Origin: Symbiodinium sp. CCMP2592
Lineage: Eukaryota > Sar > Dinophyceae > Suessiales > Symbiodiniaceae
Direction: 5' to 3'
NCBI GenBank assembly: GCA_905221615.1
Contig: CAJNDT010004546.1
Location: forward strand, 303,501-367,500
Length of the DNA stretch: 64,000 nucleotides
Positions 63,904 through 64,000 of the stretch are shown here, piece by piece. Under the pieces are notes generated by a model that was given only the letters and a program-made list of their open reading frames with translations, was not told the origin of the DNA and searched no databases. Every line of letters starts with the position of its first letter. Within the stretch, counting starts at the first letter, position 1. The position numbers and the translations under genes are program-made.

Positions 63904-64000
63904 TAAATGTCACTCTTTCCCTCTACCCTCACTGGAAGGATCCTGGACGACGGCGTCACGGAGCCGCCGGTCATTGAATTGCAAGGCATCTCCGCTGGGC
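63904..64000 (+). CDS. Start of a further viral gene (partial)
   Basis: TAAATG at 63904-63909, then an open frame to the window edge: MSLFPSTLTGRILDDGVTEP and about 11 more residues. Too short to identify. Confidence 0.5.

Larger units (their letters stand above)
56903..64000 (+). mobile_element. Viral unit B: Polinton-like virus capsid module, right end outside window
   Basis: Begins with terminal repeat copy 3. One minus-strand gene comes first, then a plus-strand series: small membrane protein, packaging ATPase, penton-like minor capsid protein, AT-hook protein, three small proteins, an Ala-rich virion-type protein, major capsid protein and a further start at 63907. ATPase, penton and double-jelly-roll major capsid protein together are the morphogenesis set of Polinton-like viruses and related adintovirus/virophage groups. 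The capsid and ATPase frames are intact, so the integrated copy is fairly young. The host would be the dinoflagellate. Confidence 0.82.

Overview
The window looks like nuclear DNA of a dinoflagellate. Three things support this. Copies of TTTGGCTCAAG, the 3' end of the conserved dinoflagellate trans-spliced leader, sit at the edges of reverse-transcribed units. The retroelement Gag proteins carry the GKGK-rich basic tails common in these genomes. Almost all of the DNA is made of nested retroelements plus an integrated protist DNA virus. No ordinary, confidently intact host gene, tRNA or rRNA was recognised. I cannot name the genus.

Layout. 1-3565: the 5' part of a tyrosine-recombinase (YR) retroelement on the minus strand (recombinase, then Gag), running off the left edge. 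3566-8460: a non-LTR element (minus) with APE endonuclease, RNase H and reverse transcriptase (RT), cut off at its 3' end. 8.5-14.0 kb: decayed coding sequence on both strands, including a plus-strand gag-protease relic and an exon-like segment. 14040-48992: one Ty1/copia element on the minus strand, stretched to about 35 kb by later insertions. Its boundaries are exact: 488-bp LTRs with TGTGAAA/TTTCACA ends, the 5-bp target duplication CTATT, and a primer-binding site directly beside the 5' LTR. Its 3' LTR is split at 14164/25271 by a complete 11.1-kb YR retroelement (14165-25270). Its inner 3' LTR edge is joined to a stack of LINE-derived units (25631-39855) that also cut off the copia RNase H.

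The 11.1-kb YR element is the clearest mobile unit. It has split direct repeats (A1, then B1-A2-B2, read on the minus strand), an empty site preserved in the intact LTR at 48629/48630, and the order two Cys-rich ORFs, recombinase, Gag, methyltransferase-RT-RNase H. It is studded from end to end with perfect short hairpins that share a three-base loop (AGC, AGT or AGA on the coding strand), a pattern I did not see elsewhere in the window.

49-52 kb holds unrecognised DNA, a long imperfect inverted repeat, and a palindromic element with a central tandem array. From 51987 to the right edge lies viral DNA of the Polinton-like type. It is arranged as two abutting units that share a 242-bp terminal repeat. 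Unit A (51987-56870) has the repeat inverted at both ends and encodes one large HNH / B-family-polymerase-like / SF1 helicase protein. Unit B (from 56903) starts with the same repeat and encodes a packaging ATPase, penton-like minor capsid protein, double-jelly-roll major capsid protein and several small proteins. Several unit B genes start at TAAATG. Together the units would supply replication (A) and virion assembly (B). No integrase is visible inside the window.
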